Assembly: GCA_049790855.1 (NCBI GenBank)
Contig: JBAQZJ010000480.1
Coordinates: 1 to 10,667, forward strand
Reading direction: 5' to 3'
DNA from: JACCRE01 sp049790855
GTDB lineage: Bacteria; Planctomycetota; Planctomycetia; Planctomycetales; Planctomycetaceae
Length of the DNA stretch: 10,667 nucleotides
Shown here piece after piece: positions 1 through 6,755 of the stretch. How positions within the stretch are numbered: position 1 is the stretch's first letter; each line of letters opens with the position of its first letter. The translations under genes were made by a program, and so were the position numbers. A model generated the notes under the pieces. That model saw only the letters and a list, made by a program, of their open reading frames with translations. It made no database searches and was not told where the DNA came from.

Positions 1-41
1 GTAAATCGCTCCCTGACGGTCGCGGCTCTGATCGTTCTCGC

Positions 42-854
42 TCACTGACCGATGATCGGTCCTTGCCGGTAATCGTACCCCGCGGGCGGTGCGGTCTCGC
101 CGGCGTCGTCGCCGTACTCGCTCTTGGCTCCGACGTCGTTCATCAGGTGGTGCAGCGTCTCTTCGACGGCCACCATCTTGATCTTCAGGCTGCCTCCGCC
201 GAGCGGCCGGTGATCGTGCCGGGTCCAATGGCGGACGTCCTCCTGCACGTGATGGAACAACGGATCGAGTTCCAGGACCGCCTGACGGATGCGGTCGCGA
301 TTCCCGGCGTGCTCGAGGCCGTGGATGTATTTCGCCGTCGTCAGGATCTCGTAGGCCTCGCGGTAGGTTTCGCGATAACCGGGATTGTGCTGGTAGTTGT
401 AGTGCATCTCGAGGCACATCAGATTGGCCTGTTCTTCGAGTTGCACCGCCAGGTCGTCAACGTGCGAATAGCCGCCGTACGTTCCGCGATAACCCGTCGC
501 ATAACCGCCCGACTGATGATCGTAGGAATGCCCGCCGTAACCGCTGCCGTACGCGCTGCCGTACGAGGGCCGACCGTAACTCGATTGCGGCTGGACGTAA
601 GTCGTTCGCGGCGGGTAATACGACGGCGTCGGATCCGCGTGATAGATGATCCGTCCGGGGTGATAGTCGTAATGGTTGCCGTGCTGATGGAGGTGGCCCG
701 GCTCGACGTGGTAATGACCTCCGGAATGACCGCCTCCGGACGGGTAATCGTCGAAATGCTGGGCCGATGCCGGCCCGGTCACGGCGAGCAACCCGACGGC
801 GAGCAACCCGACGGCAAGCGGCCCCACGGCCAGCAGCGACACAAGGCGAGACAT
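42..854 (-). CDS. Secreted His/Tyr/Gly-rich protein with C-terminal helical domain, function unknown
   Basis: This encodes a 270-residue protein of no family I recognise. Residues 1-31 form a signal peptide whose hydrophobic core is a repeated LLAVG-type pentamer, with a likely cleavage after ASA (residue 31), so the protein should be exported. Residues 32-130 are low complexity, rich in His, Gly, Tyr and Ser, and contain HYDYHP (61-66) and several SYG/GYG units. Residues 131-245 look helical and more conserved in character, with hydrophobic heptad-like spacing and many His residues. The tail is short and acidic/proline-rich. The reading frame stays open far upstream (to 1319), but the start at 854 is chosen because a GGAAGG ribosome site lies 8 bases before it and it begins a clean signal peptide. 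It shares the HYDYHP motif with the neighbouring gene at 1123-1419. Metal binding or an envelope role is inference only. Confidence 0.8.
   Translation of the reverse strand: MSRLVSLLAVGPLAVGLLAVGLLAVTGPASAQHFDDYPSGGGHSGGHYHVEPGHLHQHGNHYDYHPGRIIYHADPTPSYYPPRTTYVQPQSSYGRPSYGSAYGSGYGGHSYDHQSGGYATGYRGTYGGYSHVDDLAVQLEEQANLMCLEMHYNYQHNPGYRETYREAYEILTTAKYIHGLEHAGNRDRIRQAVLELDPLFHHVQEDVRHWTRHDHRPLGGGSLKIKMVAVEETLHHLMNDVGAKSEYGDDAGETAPPAGYDYRQGPIIGQ
783..842 (-). repeat. Four tandem 15-bp units inside the signal-peptide coding region
   Basis: Positions 783-797 and 798-812 are identical copies of GGCGAGCAACCCGAC (+ strand). Units at 813-827 and 828-842 are diverged copies in the same phase. Each unit encodes five residues, giving the LAVG(L/P)-type pentamer repeat of the signal-peptide core. 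The unit length is a multiple of three, so copy-number change would lengthen or shorten the hydrophobic core without a frameshift. Confidence 0.85.
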
Positions 855-914
855 GTGAAGTTCCTTCCGAAGCTCCCGACGAAGCGCAGGGGGACGCCCC
901 CACCACTCTCTGTG

Positions 915-943
915 ATTCCACGCTGTCGCGACCCGCGATGCAA
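915..943 (-). promoter_or_regulatory. Weak candidate promoter for the secreted protein gene at 42-854
   Basis: On the - strand a TTGCAT hexamer (943-938) is followed after 17 bases by TGGAAT (920-915). This resembles a sigma-70 promoter, with four of six -35 bases and a poor -10. It lies about 60 bases before the start codon. It is the best pair I could see in this spacer, but such pairs occur by chance. Confidence 0.25.
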
Positions 944-974
944 CAGGATTCCCCCCGCACGGCGTCAGATTCGG

Positions 975-1020
975 CAGAACCCCTTGAGAAACCTGGAATC
1001 TTGAAGATTCCGGGGTTCTG
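975..1020. repeat. Nested inverted repeat in the spacer between the two secreted-protein genes
   Basis: Outer arms CAGAACCCC (975-983) and GGGGTTCTG (1012-1020) enclose an inner hairpin, GGAATCTT (995-1002) and AAGATTCC (1004-1011), with a single base between its arms. Five T residues follow at 1027-1031 on the + strand, but no + strand gene is seen upstream. It may be a structured part of the spacer or a degraded repeat element rather than a working terminator. Confidence 0.7.
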
Positions 1021-1027
1021 CGCTGGT

Positions 1028-1043
1028 TTTTCCCCGAGGAAAA
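1028..1043. repeat. Small inverted repeat between the two larger palindromes
   Basis: TTTTCC (1028-1033) and GGAAAA (1038-1043) can pair around the 4-base loop CCGA. It sits between the nested repeat at 975-1020 and the 34-bp palindrome at 1049-1082, making three consecutive foldback units in about 110 bp. Confidence 0.55.
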
Positions 1044-1048
1044 GGAAC

Positions 1049-1082
1049 ACAGGAAGGCATGGCTGCAGCCATGCCTTCCTGT
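1049..1082 (-). terminator. Perfect 34-bp palindrome, possible terminator of the His-rich gene
   Basis: The central 20 bases, GGCATGGCTGCAGCCATGCC, are flanked by further matching bases, so all 34 positions (1049-1082) form a perfect palindrome. It starts 40 bases beyond the stop codon of the - strand gene at 1123-1419. Reading on along the - strand, the next bases are GTTCCTTTTCC, a moderately T-rich tail that fits Rho-independent termination. It may equally be a genomic palindromic repeat element reused as a terminator. Confidence 0.55.
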
Positions 1083-1122
1083 CGATCTCAGAGGCTCTCG
1101 GCATCCAACTCGAACGTCGCGG

Positions 1123-1419
1123 TTACCAGTGATGATGGTGCCCGTGATGGTGTCCGTGGCCATGCCACGGTCCGTGATGACCGTGGTGGTGATGCCCGCC
1201 GTAACCGTGATACACGTGCGGATGGTAGTCGTAGTGATAGCCGTAGCGGTGCGGCCCGTAATACACCGGCGGCCCATAGACCGGCACCGGCGCATAGTAG
1301 GGCGCCACGGGAGCACCACCGCCGATGAACAGCGAAAAGTTGTTGCCGGCCGATGCGGTGGCGGTCGCTCCGCATAACAGACCGGCTGCGAGCAGCCCCC
1401 CGCAGATTCTCGTCGACAT
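1123..1419 (-). CDS. Small secreted histidine-rich protein
   Basis: This encodes a 98-residue protein. Residues 1-24 are a typical signal peptide (MSTRICGG start, Leu/Ala core, cleavage likely after TASA). A short Pro/Tyr/Val segment follows at residues 35-56, and the C-terminal 42 residues contain 20 histidines, with runs at 76-79, 90-92 and 94-97 ending in a final Trp. The open frame begins at 1524, but the start at 1419 is strongly favoured because GGAGGT (1432-1427 on the - strand) sits 7 bases ahead of the ATG. The His tail suggests binding of Ni, Zn, Cu or Co outside the cytoplasm, which is inference. HYDYHP (62-67) is shared with the downstream gene at 42-854, so the two may be functionally linked. 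No family was recognised; His-rich tails are low complexity and can mislead similarity searches. Confidence 0.8.
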   Translation of the reverse strand: MSTRICGGLLAAGLLCGATATASAGNNFSLFIGGGAPVAPYYAPVPVYGPPVYYGPHRYGYHYDYHPHVYHGYGGHHHHGHHGPWHGHGHHHGHHHHW

Positions 1420-1426
1420 CTCTCGT

Positions 1427-1432
1427 ACCTCC
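1427..1432 (-). promoter_or_regulatory. Strong ribosome binding site fixing the start of the His-rich gene
   Basis: GGAGGT on the - strand lies 7 bases before the ATG at 1419. It decides for this start over the upstream in-frame ATGs at 1434 and 1524. Confidence 0.8.
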
Positions 1433-1567
1433 ATGGACGTCCGCCTCTTGACGGGCGAACAGGTCACGGCGTCCCATTCCCGGATCGGAAACTTAGGATG
1501 CGAACTGTCGCAAGGGAAGCCCAAACCGAGATGGCCGGCCCTGGTCGCGCCAAGCCGGCTTCGTCGC

Positions 1568-3820
1568 TCAATTCATTCCGTCGGCGGCGAGTTCCGTCTC
1601 GACGTTTTCTCGCACGGTCGGCCGGAGATGCGGCCCCGCCAGACGCCCCTGAGGCGGGTTGACGGCCACCCGTTCGCCGTCGTCGACGATGCCCGGAGGA
1701 GTCGATTCGCTCGCGACCGCGTCGGTCAGTTGCCTGAGCAATCCGCGAATCACGCACTCCGCCTCGGCCTGCTCTTCTCGCCAGCGGGCGACGGTCGTCA
1801 CCGACCGCGATTCGCGGGCATCGAGCGTCGTCGCCCAGCGCTTCAACTCCTCTTCGCGGCGGTGCAGCGCCGACAGGCTCTCGGAGAGCCAGTCCGAGAG
1901 GTCGCGACGTCGAACGTCAAGCTGGTCGAGCAGCTTGCGTGCGCCGGTGGCGTCTTGTGAAACCAGGGCGCGACGCCGGTCCAGCTCGGCTTCCTGCCGA
2001 CGGAAGTGCTCGGCGACGAGCAACCGCGTCTCCTGCAGCTGTTGTCTGGCTTTCTCCGGCCCCGCAGCCTGCGAGAGCTTGGCCCACGTTTCGTCGAGCG
2101 CGACCCGCAATTCGAGGTTCTCGCGGTGCGTGGTCTCCAGTTCGACTCGCAACGTGTCGAGCCGGGCCTGGCGGGTCGCCAGTTGATCGCTCCGCGCCGC
2201 CAGTTCATCGCGCAAGTGATGCAAACCGAGTTGCTCAGATTCCTTTTCGCGCAGCCACGCCTCGTCATCGGCGTCGCGCTGCGTCGCCGACCGGCGACGT
2301 TCGTCGTCGGCCTGCTGACGAAGCTCCGCAAACAGCGCGCGTTCGCGATCGATCACCGCTTCCCGCTCATCGAGCAGCCGGCGGAACCGCAGAAGCTGCG
2401 TCTGCCGCAGCCGGAGTTGCTCTCCGAGCGACGCCGCCTGCGACCGCCCCTTCTGAAGCCGCTGTTCCAGCTCGCGGCGTGCGCGTTCCAGTTCGTCGCG
2501 AGTCCGGTCGAGGTGCTCCTTCTGAAAGTGAAGCCGGTTCTCCGTGACCGCCCGTTCTTCGTCGAGCGCCAGCCGGACGGCTTCGCATTCTCGATCCAGC
2601 GCGTCGCGTTCGGCGGCGATCTCACGCTCGTGCTGCTGACGCATCGCGGCCAGCTCGGCGGTGACCCGTTCGCGGCGTCGCTGCTGCTCGGCGTCCAGCT
2701 CCTGCCGGGCTGCTTCGAGCGCCGCCTCCTCCTTGGCCAACCGCTCCGAATCGGCCTCTCGCTCGGCGACCCATTCCAATCGCTCGGCCTCGACGGCCTT
2801 TCGTTGGGACTTCGCCTCTGCGGCGATCTCGGCAAGCTGTTCTTCGCGGTATTGCTCGAATTCCTCGCGGGCGATCGCGAGTGAGTTCTCTTCAGCGGCA
2901 CGCCGGCCGTTCTGCTCGATTCTCAGGTCGCGCAGCTCGGATTCCGCAGCGGCTCGGGCGGCCTCCCACTCGGCCTGTTGCTGGTGCAGCGTCGCCTCGG
3001 CCCCTCGAACCTGCGACTCGATCTCGGCCTCGAGTTCGCGACGTCGCCTCGCGAACTCGATCTCCTGTTCGCGGCGAAGGCGTTCGAGATCGGACTTCGC
3101 GCGATCGAGATGCCGATCGTGCTCGGAACGCTCCTGCTCGAACGCGGCCTGTTCTTCGCGACGGCGGTCTTCCCACGCGGCCCGCTCGTCGTCGAACGCC
3201 CGACGATCGGCGAGCAGCTCGGCCGCCAGTTTCGCGGTGAGCTGCTTCCGCAGTGATTCCCGCTCGGCCTCCCAGCTTTGTCGCAGCTCGCCCCGCGCCG
3301 AGGCCGTCTCCTGTTCGTGGTGCTCGATCCGTCGGCGCAGCTCGCGTTTTTCGGCATAGAGCGATTCGCGCTCGGAGTCGATCGCCCGGCGGTCTTCGGC
3401 CAGTTCCGCGAGCACGGTTTCGCGAATCGCCTGTTTCTGTTCGGACAGCCCGGCTCGCTCGACGTCGAGCGTCGCCTGTTCGTCCTCCAACTCGGCGATC
3501 AACTCTTCGCATCGGGCCAGCCGCAGCGAGAAGTCGGCCTCTTTCGCCACGAGCGCCGATTCGCGTTGCTGCGCCTTCTGCTCGTGCGACTGCCCGGTCA
3601 ACCGCGAGTTGCGCCGCTCTCGATCGAGAGCGGTCAACTGTTCGCCCAAAGCGCGTTCGCGTCGATTCAGCTCGAGTTCGCGCGCATCGAACTGGGCGGC
3701 AATCTCGTCGCGAAACCGCTCCAGCTCGTCGAGCGAGCCGATATCGCTCTCGACCGCGGGCGACGAAGGCATCGTCGGCACCGCGGCGGCCTCGAGATCA
3801 TGATCGTCGGAATCGCGCAT
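1568..3820 (-). CDS. Large cytosolic coiled-coil protein, function unknown
   Basis: This encodes 750 residues with no signal peptide or membrane segment. After an acidic N-terminal stretch (about 1-30), residues 31 to about 660 are almost unbroken charged helix, rich in Glu, Arg, Ala, Leu and Gln with heptad spacing. The last 60 residues are less helical and contain Pro and Gly. I see no Walker A or B motif, so it is not an SMC or Rad50-type ATPase despite the similar look. Scaffold or filament-forming roles are typical of such proteins, but none can be assigned. The start at 3820 has a TCCTTT complement (AAAGGA on the - strand) 8 bases ahead. It begins 74 bp after the trxA stop on the same strand, so it is probably co-transcribed with trxA. 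Several long open frames on the opposite strand are by-products of its biased codons. Confidence 0.88.
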   Translation of the reverse strand: MRDSDDHDLEAAAVPTMPSSPAVESDIGSLDELERFRDEIAAQFDARELELNRRERALGEQLTALDRERRNSRLTGQSHEQKAQQRESALVAKEADFSLRLARCEELIAELEDEQATLDVERAGLSEQKQAIRETVLAELAEDRRAIDSERESLYAEKRELRRRIEHHEQETASARGELRQSWEAERESLRKQLTAKLAAELLADRRAFDDERAAWEDRRREEQAAFEQERSEHDRHLDRAKSDLERLRREQEIEFARRRRELEAEIESQVRGAEATLHQQQAEWEAARAAAESELRDLRIEQNGRRAAEENSLAIAREEFEQYREEQLAEIAAEAKSQRKAVEAERLEWVAEREADSERLAKEEAALEAARQELDAEQQRRRERVTAELAAMRQQHEREIAAERDALDRECEAVRLALDEERAVTENRLHFQKEHLDRTRDELERARRELEQRLQKGRSQAASLGEQLRLRQTQLLRFRRLLDEREAVIDRERALFAELRQQADDERRRSATQRDADDEAWLREKESEQLGLHHLRDELAARSDQLATRQARLDTLRVELETTHRENLELRVALDETWAKLSQAAGPEKARQQLQETRLLVAEHFRRQEAELDRRRALVSQDATGARKLLDQLDVRRRDLSDWLSESLSALHRREEELKRWATTLDARESRSVTTVARWREEQAEAECVIRGLLRQLTDAVASESTPPGIVDDGERVAVNPPQGRLAGPHLRPTVRENVETELAADGMN

Positions 3821-3894
3821 GGCGGGAATCCTTTCCCTGGCAGCGATGGCGCCGCGGCGAGGCCGTCCGTGGCCCGTGCGAAAAGCGTCGGCCG

Positions 3895-4236
3895 TTACGC
3901 GATCTGTGTGCCGACGTGCTTATCGAGCATCGCCGTCAGTTGCTGTTTCGGCGTGACGCCGATCGTCTGATCGACGACCTCGCCGCCTTTGAACAGCAGC
4001 AGCGTCGGAATCGAGCTGATGTTATGGCTCGCCGCGATCTGCGGGTTCTCGTCGGTGTTGACTTTGCCGACGCGCACCTTTCCCGCATACTCGCCCGCGA
4101 TCTGTTCGACGGTCGGCGCGATCATTTTGCAGGGACCGCACCAAGGCGCCCAGAAATCGACGAGCACCGGCTGATCCGAGCTGAGCACCTCGGTGCTGAA
4201 ATTGCCATCGGTGAACTCAAGCACGCTTCCCGCCAT
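3895..4236 (-). CDS. trxA: Thioredoxin
   Basis: This is a complete 113-residue thioredoxin, the normal family length. It is a cytosolic dithiol-disulfide oxidoreductase that keeps ribonucleotide reductase, peroxiredoxins and other proteins reduced, and is itself reduced by thioredoxin reductase. The active site WCGPC is at residues 32-36, the buried Asp at 27 (in VDFWAPW), and the cis-proline at 77 (in SIPTLLLF). The frame is open upstream to an ATG at 4329, but a GAGGAG ribosome site (4249-4244) lies 7 bases before the ATG at 4236 and only 1 base before the ATG at 4242, so 4236 is chosen. A near-ideal promoter lies at 4359-4386. The next gene on the strand is the coiled-coil protein, 74 bp away. 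Function is secure; which of several thioredoxin paralogues it is cannot be told from here. Confidence 0.96.
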   Translation of the reverse strand: MAGSVLEFTDGNFSTEVLSSDQPVLVDFWAPWCGPCKMIAPTVEQIAGEYAGKVRVGKVNTDENPQIAASHNISSIPTLLLFKGGEVVDQTIGVTPKQQLTAMLDKHVGTQIA

Positions 4237-4243
4237 CGCCATT

Positions 4244-4249
4244 CTCCTC
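4244..4249 (-). promoter_or_regulatory. Ribosome binding site fixing the trxA start
   Basis: GAGGAG on the - strand is 7 bases from the ATG at 4236 but only 1 base from the ATG at 4242. This favours the 113-residue form over one two residues longer or the 144-residue frame from 4329. Confidence 0.75.
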
Positions 4250-4332
4250 GAAAGGTCGTTGGGACGCCCGAAGTCGACGCCGTACTGTGCGAAGCCACCC
4301 TCGGGACTGCCGCTCCGACACGCACGCATCGA

Positions 4333-4346
4333 GCGGCGTTCGCCGC
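4333..4346 (-). promoter_or_regulatory. Hairpin near the 5' end of the trxA transcript
   Basis: GCGGCG (4333-4338) and CGCCGC (4341-4346) can pair, realistically as a 5-bp stem with a 4-base loop. If transcription starts about 7 bases after the -10 box (near 4352), the hairpin begins around the sixth transcribed base. Such 5'-terminal hairpins can protect messages from decay; that role is inferred here. Confidence 0.4.
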
Positions 4347-4358
4347 ACGACGGGCGGA

Positions 4359-4386
4359 ATTATAGGAACGGCCTAGACCCTGTCAA
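4359..4386 (-). promoter_or_regulatory. Sigma-70 promoter of trxA with perfect -35 and -10 hexamers
   Basis: Read on the - strand, TTGACA (4386-4381) is followed by a 16-base spacer and TATAAT (4364-4359). Both hexamers match the housekeeping consensus at all six positions. The predicted start is near 4352, giving a leader of about 115 bases before trxA. The match stands out against the surrounding GC-rich sequence and predicts strong constitutive transcription of trxA and probably of the coiled-coil gene. Confidence 0.85.
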
Positions 4387-4545
4387 CGCGACCCCGCGAC
4401 GATCGCTCGCCCTAAGCCGCGACGACGGGAGAGGATTCGTCACGCCGCCACGCTACACTGGCGTCTGCCGACGCATCGTATGTCGCGAGAATCGCCAAGC
4501 GAAACAGGTTTGACGCAATTCCGTTCCGGTGAATTGGTGGCCCTC

Positions 4546-5883
4546 ATGCGAACCGGCCTGAAGTCCGTCCTGTTGTCCGGAGTTCTCTCGTCCGGCATAC
4601 TCACGGTTCCGGCGAGCGGCTCTCCAAGCGAGGCAACGCGACCAGCACCGGCGGCAGACACCGAGGTGGCGCTCCCGCGAGACGCCGTCGTCGCGTTCGT
4701 CGATCGAACGCCGCTCGACGCCGCCGGCCAACCGTTCACCGAAACGCTTCGCCACACGTTCTCGTTGTCTCCGGAACAATTGGCCGATGCCGCCACACGG
4801 CACGCCGAAAACCGCCGCCACACGTTGGCCGCCGCAACCGGTGAGATCGTCCGAGACTTCTCGACGACCCGCGACTTGCTGCGATTTCCCGACGTCAGCC
4901 GCGGGCAGGCCGTGCAGACGAGCGGCGTGGTTCGTGAGGTCGGCCGGGAGTCGATCGGCGAGAACGATGCGGCGCTTGTCCGGCTGGCGCCGTCCGATGC
5001 CGCCGGAAGCCTTGTGGCGATCCTGTTGCCTGGCGACGTCGAACCGCCCAAGCCGGGCGATCGAATCCGGGTTGCGGGGTTGTTCCTCAAGATCGCCGAA
5101 CTGCCCGACGGAGACGACGAAACACCGGCGACGGCGGCGTTGATCGCCGCCCCGGCATTTGAACGCGACGACCCATCGACGGGCGGGTCGCCCGATCCGT
5201 CGCTCTGGTCCGTCGTCGCGCACCGCACTTTGGGCGTCCGTTCGACCGAAAGCGGTCTGTATTATCGACTCTTGAGCGATGCTGCGGCCGCCGACCCGGC
5301 GGCGCTCAGAAAGGCGGCCGCCGAACATCTCGCCGCTCGACGCCGGGCGAACCCGGCTCTGAACAAGGGCGAGGCGTTCCCCAGATTCGTCGATCTGTTC
5401 AAGAACCCGAACGCATACGAAGGCCGGGCGGTCACGCTCACCGGCTACGCGCGCGAGATCCGTAAGTATCCGGCCGGTGAGAACGCGGCCGGGTTGGAAA
5501 CTCTGTACGAGGTCTGGCTCTTTACCGATGATTCCCAGGGGAATCCGGCGGTCATCGTCGCGGCGAGCGCCCCCGAGAACATTCCGCTCGGCGAAGACTT
5601 GCAGGTTCCGGTGCGAGCGACGGGCTACTTCTTCAAGATTTACGGTTACGAGGCGCGAGACACGACCCGGGTGGCGCCGATGATCCTCGCGGGGCGACTG
5701 GAAGTGCTCCTCGAACCGGAGATCCAGGGTCCGCCGTGGTGGCTGCTCGCCCTGTTGGGCGGCATCCTGCTGGCGCTGATCGTCTGGCTGGCGGTGAGTT
5801 ACTACGGATCGCGCCGTCACGCCCGCCGAATCATCACCAGCGAAGGATCGCCCGATTTCACGAATGTCGACCAGGGCGACTGA
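4546..5883 (+). CDS. Single-pass membrane protein with two similar beta-rich modules, function unknown
   Basis: This is a 445-residue protein of no family I can name. Residues 1-25 form a signal peptide or anchor (MRTGLK then a Leu/Ser/Val core). A large extracytoplasmic region follows, then one membrane helix at about 398-420 (PPWWLLALLGGILLALIV) and a short basic tail with RRHARR, which should be cytoplasmic. The outer region carries two modules of similar layout at about 113-186 and 285-368. Each opens with a short 'LF.NP' or 'LRFPDV' lead, then a 'G.AV..(S/T)G..RE' strand, and ends in 'V.G.F.KI'. This looks like a duplicated OB-type beta barrel, which is inference. The frame is open to an ATG at 4480, but 4546 is preferred because it starts the signal sequence directly and has GGTGG ahead of it. 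It ends 68 bp before purN on the same strand. Confidence 0.8.
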   Translation: MRTGLKSVLLSGVLSSGILTVPASGSPSEATRPAPAADTEVALPRDAVVAFVDRTPLDAAGQPFTETLRHTFSLSPEQLADAATRHAENRRHTLAAATGEIVRDFSTTRDLLRFPDVSRGQAVQTSGVVREVGRESIGENDAALVRLAPSDAAGSLVAILLPGDVEPPKPGDRIRVAGLFLKIAELPDGDDETPATAALIAAPAFERDDPSTGGSPDPSLWSVVAHRTLGVRSTESGLYYRLLSDAAAADPAALRKAAAEHLAARRRANPALNKGEAFPRFVDLFKNPNAYEGRAVTLTGYAREIRKYPAGENAAGLETLYEVWLFTDDSQGNPAVIVAASAPENIPLGEDLQVPVRATGYFFKIYGYEARDTTRVAPMILAGRLEVLLEPEIQGPPWWLLALLGGILLALIVWLAVSYYGSRRHARRIITSEGSPDFTNVDQGD

Positions 5884-5951
5884 CGGGCGGGACTTGAGAG
5901 GCTCTCGAACAGAACCGCGGATGACGTGGTTCAATCCGGATTCTCTTCCCA

Positions 5952-6665
5952 ATGTCAACAACACCCGCCGACGGCGAAAACCGGCCGGTTGATCGGCCTT
6001 CCGGAACCAAGATGGACGCTTTTCGCCCGATTCCCGAACCGCTCGACCGCCCGGTGCGTCTTGCCGCCCTGATCTCGGGCGGCGGAACGACGGTGGTCAA
6101 CCTGCAGGAACGCATCACCGCCGGTGCGCTCGATGCCGAGATCGTGCTGGTCGTCGCCAGCCGTCCGGATTGCACGGGCATCGGCAAGGCCGAGGCGGCG
6201 GGATTGCCGGTGCGGGTCGTGCCTCGCAAAACATTCGCGTCGGTCGCGACGTTCAGCGAAGCGGTGTTCTCTGCGGTCGATGAATCGCGCGCCGATCTCG
6301 TCACATTGGCCGGCTTTCTCTCATTACTGCACATTCCCGACCGCTACCGCCTGCGGGTGATGAACATTCACCCGGGGCTGATTCCGGCGTTCAGCGGTAA
6401 GGGATATCACGGTCGGCGCGTTCACGAAGCCGCAATCGATCGGGGTGTGAAGATCAGCGGCTGCACGGTGCATTTCGCCGATAACGAGTACGACCACGGA
6501 CCGATTGTCGTGCAGAAGGCCGTTCCGGTCCTCGACGACGACGACCCCGCGACGCTGGCGGTGCGCGTGTTCGCCGCCGAATGCGAGGCGTATCCCGATG
6601 CGATTCGCCTGTTTGCCTCGGGATCGCTGGAGATCGTCGGTGGTCGCGTGCGGTCGCGCCTCTGA
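5952..6665 (+). CDS. purN: Phosphoribosylglycinamide formyltransferase (GAR transformylase)
   Basis: This cytosolic enzyme transfers a formyl group from 10-formyl-tetrahydrofolate to glycinamide ribonucleotide, the third step of de novo purine synthesis. The 237-residue frame shows the family signatures: the phosphate-loop region SGGGTT (42-47), the catalytic MNIHPGLIPAFSGKGYHG block with Asn138 and His140, and GCTVHF..NEYDHGP with the catalytic Asp181. The loop differs from the usual GSGSN form by having Thr in place of Asn. The first 30 or so residues are a polar, Pro-rich extension absent from typical 190-215-residue members. An internal ATG at 6012 with GGAA 5 bases ahead would give 217 residues and is a realistic alternative start, since 5952 has no good ribosome site. 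The gene follows the membrane-protein gene closely; purine synthesis has no obvious link to the microcompartment genes downstream. Confidence 0.93.
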   Translation: MSTTPADGENRPVDRPSGTKMDAFRPIPEPLDRPVRLAALISGGGTTVVNLQERITAGALDAEIVLVVASRPDCTGIGKAEAAGLPVRVVPRKTFASVATFSEAVFSAVDESRADLVTLAGFLSLLHIPDRYRLRVMNIHPGLIPAFSGKGYHGRRVHEAAIDRGVKISGCTVHFADNEYDHGPIVVQKAVPVLDDDDPATLAVRVFAAECEAYPDAIRLFASGSLEIVGGRVRSRL

Positions 6666-6710
6666 GACCTTAGTTTCGGAGCGTCGAGGTGACGGAATCC
6701 GGCAGGTTCG

Positions 6711-6755
6711 TGCGTATTGATGAATTATATTGACCGAATGTGATTGCATTTGACG
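6711..6755 (+). promoter_or_regulatory. AT-rich control region with iterated ATTG boxes before the DeoR-type regulator
   Basis: In an otherwise GC-rich spacer, an AT-rich island carries ATTGA at 6716 and 6729 and ATTGC at 6743, spaced 13 and 14 bases. TATATT (6726-6731) could serve as a -10 box, though no good -35 is at the right distance. Being directly upstream of the regulator and the microcompartment genes, it is the natural place for the promoter and an autoregulatory operator. Neither is proven by the sequence. Confidence 0.4.

Larger units (their letters stand above)
4237..4545. other. 309-bp divergent control region between trxA and the membrane-protein gene
   Basis: It holds the trxA ribosome site (4244-4249), an approximately 115-base trxA leader with a hairpin close to its 5' end (4333-4346), and the trxA promoter (4359-4386). 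For the + strand gene I see no convincing promoter; TACACT at 4454-4459 could be a -10 but has no -35 partner at the right distance. No further gene is apparent. Confidence 0.7.

Noticed and set aside
63..1004. A 313-codon + strand frame opposite the secreted-protein gene
   Set aside because: It has Val/Arg-rich shadow composition, while the - strand frame has a signal peptide, a ribosome site and a clear domain layout.
855..1319. N-terminal extension of the secreted protein up to 1319, giving 425 residues
   Set aside because: It would run through the palindrome cluster and the His-rich gene in another frame. The signal peptide and ribosome site fix the start at 854.
4237..4329. 144-residue form of thioredoxin from the ATG at 4329
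   Set aside because: No ribosome site precedes 4329, and the added 31 residues are not thioredoxin-like. GAGGAG is placed for the start at 4236.
1939..4365. Several long + strand open frames opposite the coiled-coil gene, up to 370 codons
   Set aside because: They are Arg/Ser/Pro-rich translations of the opposite strand of a biased Glu/Arg/Ala coding sequence, with no domain or ribosome site. The largest (3253-4365) also runs across trxA and its promoter.
4453..5964. A 503-codon - strand frame opposite the membrane-protein gene
   Set aside because: It is Arg/Gly-rich without recognisable motifs. The + strand frame shows a signal peptide, a membrane helix and internal repeats.
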